NCBI RefSeq assembly: GCF_000315625.1
Contig: NW_005434644.1
Location: forward strand, 94,830-116,046
DNA: 21,217 nucleotides
Direction of reading: 5' to 3'
DNA from: Guillardia theta CCMP2712
Taxonomy: Eukaryota; Cryptophyceae; Pyrenomonadales; Geminigeraceae
The position numbers and the translations under genes were made by a program. Positions 17,818-21,217 of the stretch are shown piece by piece. How positions within the stretch are numbered: the first letter of the stretch is position 1; each line of letters starts with the position of its first letter. The notes below the pieces were generated by a model. It was not told where the DNA came from and did not search any database. It was given only the letters and a program-made list of their open reading frames with translations.

Positions 17818-18015
17818 AGGCCCTCACAATCAGGCCATACGTCATCCGATCTTGTCATCTTCAACCGTAATAAAACCTCGCTCAATTTTAAAGTCCTTCA
17901 TCACCCCTATTTCTCTAGGCACAAAGGGGGGTATATACATTTTTTTTTAAAAGTGACTTTTGCTGGGACATGAATATAAGGGGACAAGAGTCTTGTCTTA
18001 TTATTACCCACTACG

Positions 18016-18123
18016 GACCCTAACCGTACCCTACCCTACCCTAATCCTACCCTAACCTTACCCTATCATTCCCTATCATTCCTATCATACACTACCCTAC
18101 CCTACCCTACCCTACCCTACCCT
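18016..18123. repeat. CCCTA/CCCTAA-type telomere-like interstitial repeat
   Basis: Degenerate units (CCCTAACC, CCCTACC, CCCTATCATT) end in a pure run of about six CCCTA units (18091-18123). The reverse complement TAGGG resembles a telomere repeat, but the array is short, imperfect and internal. Confidence 0.85.
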
Positions 18124-18539
18124 GGAGTCCACTGGCATTTTATAGAGCACCCTTCATCTTCGAAATGAGTGAAATTCCATGAGGGCAAAACTACACACCC
18201 CATGCCCCACCCACCCCTACCTCCTTCTCTCCTACAAACCCACCCTGCCCACCCCCATCACCCCTCTCAAATAAAAGGACATTTTACAAGAGACCCTACC
18301 GGGATCTTTCTGGAGTCCAGTTCGAAACAGAGGGGGGTAGGGTACGGTAAAACTTCTAATAAAATTAACGATAGTACGGAGGTGGGGTGTGTTAATCAGG
18401 AAAATGGGGGGTGAGGGTTCCCAAGAGGCCGTACAGGCTGTTCTAAAAATGAGCCAGTTTTAACTTAAAAAGGTTTTAATCCTTGCAAGTTTTTAGTTAA
18501 TGAGCTCCATGGCGGAGCGCCGGTGGAATGCAACTTGAT

Positions 18540-18585
18540 AGAGGGAGGGGAGGGAGGGGAGGGAGGGGAGGGAGGGGAGGAGGAG
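18540..18585 (+). repeat. (GGGAGGGGA)n purine repeat
   Basis: About five units of GGGAGGGGA are followed by GGAGGAGG. Four or more G3 runs with one-base loops make this strand able in principle to form a G-quadruplex. It lies about 520 bp upstream of the zinc-cluster start codon. Confidence 0.9.
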
Positions 18586-18686
18586 GTTGTTACAGATGGG
18601 GCTCGACAAGAATTTTGACTGAGTGCAGGAGAGCTGGTGAGGTAGCAGGTTATAGTGGTAGGGAAAGAGGCAGGGTAAGCAAAGCG

Positions 18687-19030
18687 GTTGATATCACTAT
18701 AGAACAGAATTTAACCGCAGGAAGCGTAACGCGGGGAGCGGTAGGCGTTGAAGGGAAGGTGGATTGGATAGTGAGGAGATAAGATCACATACATGTGGCA
18801 CACAGCTGGAGATGAAGTTAGGCCTAGAGGGGTCTTACTGTATGTAGGAACGATGTTGGGAACACACCTTAGTTGATATCGAGTTTACTTCCTCTGGGTT
18901 GCCAGTGACCCCGCATAGATTGAATTTGAGAACACACGCTGTGACATTTGAGAGTTTTGGTACCACTCCACTTGAGGAAGGCACTGACCTAGCCATGCAT
19001 CATTGACACTTCGTCCTGGTTGATATCAAC
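18687..19030 (+). promoter_or_regulatory. Three copies of GTTGATATC upstream of the zinc-cluster gene
   Basis: The 9-mer occurs at 18687-18695, 18872-18880 and 19019-19027. The last is part of a perfect 12-bp palindrome GTTGATATCAAC (19019-19030), 73 bp before the start codon. Recurrence within 345 bp suggests a protein-binding site, but no factor is assigned. Confidence 0.35.
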
Positions 19031-19102
19031 TGACAATCTTGCACCAGGTGCTTTAACCTGAACTTGCATGGCCATCGTTTCCTGATCACCCTGTGCTCAA
19101 CA

Positions 19103-20597
19103 ATGTCACTGCCATTTTCTGTTCATTACTTTGACTCGGCTGTCGAGCCATCCAGTCCATCTCCTCCGAACCTTTACGCCTCCAAGAGCGACAAGGTAGA
19201 AGGCAAGTCCTGTAGCAGGTGCAGGAGCCACAAGATCAAGTGCGATCGCTACCGGCCGTGTGGGAAGTGCCTGAGGGTGGGCGCCGCATCGGACTGCGAT
19301 GCGATCCGAGACATGACGACCTGTCTTATCTGCAAGCGAGCGAAGCTCAAGTGTGACCGGCAGCGACCTTGTGCCTCCTGCATCCGTCGGGGGAAGGAGA
19401 AGCACTGCATCAACAGCGACGGCTTCCAGGCGCTAGTTGAGCAGACACAGCAAGCAAGCATGATCGATCGCCCGCTGCCCTTGAGCCTGTCGATGATCAT
19501 CAAAGATATGCCCCTGCCCGACCGAGACGCCAAGACAGGCTTGTTCGGTCCGTTCATCATGCGCGTCTCTCGTTCGGGGTACAAGCCCACAGTCATGCAG
19601 TACATGTTGAACTCGATGGGGACAGAGCTGCGGTCGGTCTTGCACGACATCTTGGAGGCGGTGTTGCTGCTGCAAGGGTCGCAGACCTCAAAGAGACTTG
19701 ACAGAGTCTGCTTCCAGGACTTCCAGCCGATACAGCCAGTCTTGAACATGGAGGACAAGGACGATAGCGTGAACATCTGCGATGCCTTGAGCCTGGATAG
19801 ATGTCGAGACGCGGTCGGGTGCTGGAAGGTCTTCTGGGCACCAGGAGCGAACGACCGCGAGCAGATTCAGATGAATGCTGCGTTGGGAAAGCTGATGAAT
19901 CGAAACCCGGAGGAGCTGCTGGCGCGAGCGGGGTCGAGCGAGTGGGACTTCCCGTCCTCGGACATCGAGTTTCTCTGCCTTATCTTGGACGACATCTTAG
20001 GAGCGATGGACGACAAAATTTTCCGCTATCACAGGCTATGCAGGAAATCGAGGACGGGGCAGCTGGAAGAGTCGTTCCTAGTGCGGGTCCTGTCCACGAA
20101 GGAGAGGGACTTGACCGGCAAGGTCGTGTCCACAACCAACGTGGTGGAGGTGATCAGTCCTGAGGAGTGGGACAGGATACACGCTGATCCGAAGCGCCGG
20201 TACTGCTGCTGCTGCTCCCCTCCCTCGCCTCGCACTTGCTGCCCAACCTCTCCCTGGCTCCGCTACTTTGACTTGCGATCTCAGGAAAATCTACATCCAA
20301 CTCCGCGAGTTTCTCGACAACGAGGTTCCAACGGGGGAGGAGCTACTGAGCGAGCACATTCGTGATCAGGTTCGTCTTGCTTTGAGTACCTCCTTGCTCC
20401 TCAAATGTACATGCCAGCTCTTCTCGGAGCACTTCGCAGCTCTGAATCAGTCCTCTGAGGGGCAGCTGAAGCTTGCAAGGGTTGCGGAGTTCTTAAGGCA
20501 ACGCTTCCAGCAAATCATCTCGCTGGCCAGCATGAAGAAGCAGGCGATGTTGGCCCATGGCCGAGCGATTGCTGCACAGCAGGCGAGCAGAGCATGA
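19103..20597 (+). CDS. Tandem Zn2Cys6 zinc-cluster protein with probable PAS domain (putative transcription factor), two exons
   Basis: Exon 1 is 19103-20199 and exon 2 is 20285-20597. The intron 20200-20284 (85 bp, GTACTG...ATCTCAG) splits an Arg codon, and reading through it gives an unlikely Cys/Pro-rich tail. The product is about 469 residues from ATG 19103 (CAACAATGTC). Two binuclear zinc clusters lie back to back: CSRCRSHKIKCDRYRPCGKC at about residues 38-57 with its last Cys about nine residues on, then CLICKRAKLKCDRQRPCASC at about 75-94 with its last Cys at about 103. Both fit Cx2Cx6Cx6Cx2Cx8C, with the basic RxKxKCDR DNA-contact stretch. The middle has a PAS-like stretch (NAALGKLMNRNPEELLARAG, then a core ending VSTTNVVEVISPEEW). 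The C-terminus is helical. Expected role: DNA-binding regulator in the nucleus. Ligand and targets cannot be read from the sequence, and the PAS call is by eye. Confidence 0.85.
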
Positions 20598-20816
20598 AGG
20601 TGAGGAGAGGGAAGAAGGTTTGATCTGAGAAGTGAGTATATCAATTGAAGTTTTTGTGAATTTTGACCCATGAGCGTCTGGTTAGTCCATCAGCCACGCA
20701 TGCGGTGGTTGTCCCTGCCCTCCTGACAGCATAACTTCACATGTGATCACCGCCAGCGCGCCACACTCCTCCCCCCTCCCCCCCGTCCGGATCATTCCCC
20801 TCCTGTTCCTCCTTCT

Positions 20817-20977
<161 letters not shown>

Positions 20978-21105
20978 TTATCACTCTCTATTTCCCGCTT
21001 CCTCCTCCTCCTCCTGCTCATTCTCATTCTCACCGCGAGCATTTGACAACACGTGTTGCGCTGCCAGCTTCACACTGAACGAGGTTCGAGGGTCTGCAAT
21101 TTTGG

Positions 21106-21217
21106 CCTGGAGTAAGGAAGATGAGATGGAGATTGGCAGAGAAAGAGAAGATGAGAAGAGAACGAGAGGGACAAGGAGGAGAAGCAGAGAGGGCGAGAGA
21201 GAGGGAGAGGGAGGGGG
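21106..21217 (+). repeat. GA-rich purine tract at the right edge
   Basis: Almost pure purine sequence (GAAGATGAGATGGAGATTGG, then AGAGAGAGGGAGAGGGAGGG) continues to the window end. It could be low-complexity intergenic DNA or the start of a charged coding region. Confidence 0.6.

Larger units (their letters stand above)
17818..19102. other. Intergenic region upstream of the zinc-cluster gene, no gene seen
   Basis: The stretch contains CCCTA-type repeats (18016-18123), a C-rich tract (18195-18265), a GGGA repeat (18540-18585) and the promoter/leader of the zinc-cluster gene. A TATA-like GTATATACAT at about 17931 and an A/T run at 17941-17950 have no evident gene downstream. Reading frames here are short or low-complexity. 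Two short upstream reading frames precede the next gene: 18995-19006 (ATG CAT CAT TGA) and 19068-19085 (five codons plus TGA). Confidence 0.6.

Noticed and set aside
18016-18123. Chromosome end (telomere)
   Set aside because: The array is short and degenerate and is followed by a normal gene at 19103, so it is internal.
20200-20365. Frameshift in the zinc-cluster gene
   Set aside because: The change of frame is explained by an 85-bp GT-AG intron that splits an Arg codon; the Cys/Pro-rich read-through tail is not needed.

Overview
The window is nuclear DNA of a unicellular eukaryote. Protein genes are interrupted by short GT-AG introns (50 to 194 bp). It also holds a complete Ty1/copia-type LTR retrotransposon, many trinucleotide and purine/pyrimidine microsatellites, and a fungal-type Zn2Cys6 protein. 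The mix of very short introns, GC-rich genes, a mitochondrial branched-chain 2-oxoacid dehydrogenase E2 and Zn2Cys6-plus-PAS architecture would fit an alga or protist, for example a cryptophyte such as Guillardia. That assignment is inference only.

Layout. (1) 1-432, minus: 5' end of a gene for a small membrane protein running off the left edge. It sits head to head with (2) 822-4531, plus: a 1208-residue coiled-coil protein in two exons. (3) 4704-7263, minus, convergent with the coiled-coil gene: mitochondrial lipoamide acyltransferase (BCKDH E2, DBT), rebuilt here as 12 exons and 500 residues. Its HxxxDG active-site motif reads HRILAG. (4) 7264-7892: upstream region of DBT, pyrimidine-rich. 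(5) 7893-17817: a nested mobile-element block. A GC-rich segment bounded by a roughly 30-bp inverted repeat was hit by a 9.13-kb copia element (8130-17262) flanked by a GTTAA target duplication. The element has one long intact gag-pol frame of 2143 codons and 490-bp LTRs that differ at one position by eye, so it is young. (6) 17818-19102: intergenic, with CCCTA-type and GGGA-type repeats and three copies of GTTGATATC upstream of (7) 19103-20597, plus: a 469-residue protein with two tandem Zn2Cys6 clusters and a probable PAS domain, in two exons. (8) 20598-21217: mostly ATC and GA repeats.

The host genes show no common pathway. E2 works in mitochondrial branched-chain amino-acid breakdown, the zinc-cluster protein is probably a nuclear regulator, and the coiled-coil protein is probably structural. 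The most unusual points are the retrotransposon's primer-binding region (a 28-bp perfect palindrome instead of a tRNA-type site), its Gag without a CCHC knuckle, its 1.5-kb region after pol with possible remnant reading frames, and the E2 active-site change. No completely new system can be claimed from the sequence alone.
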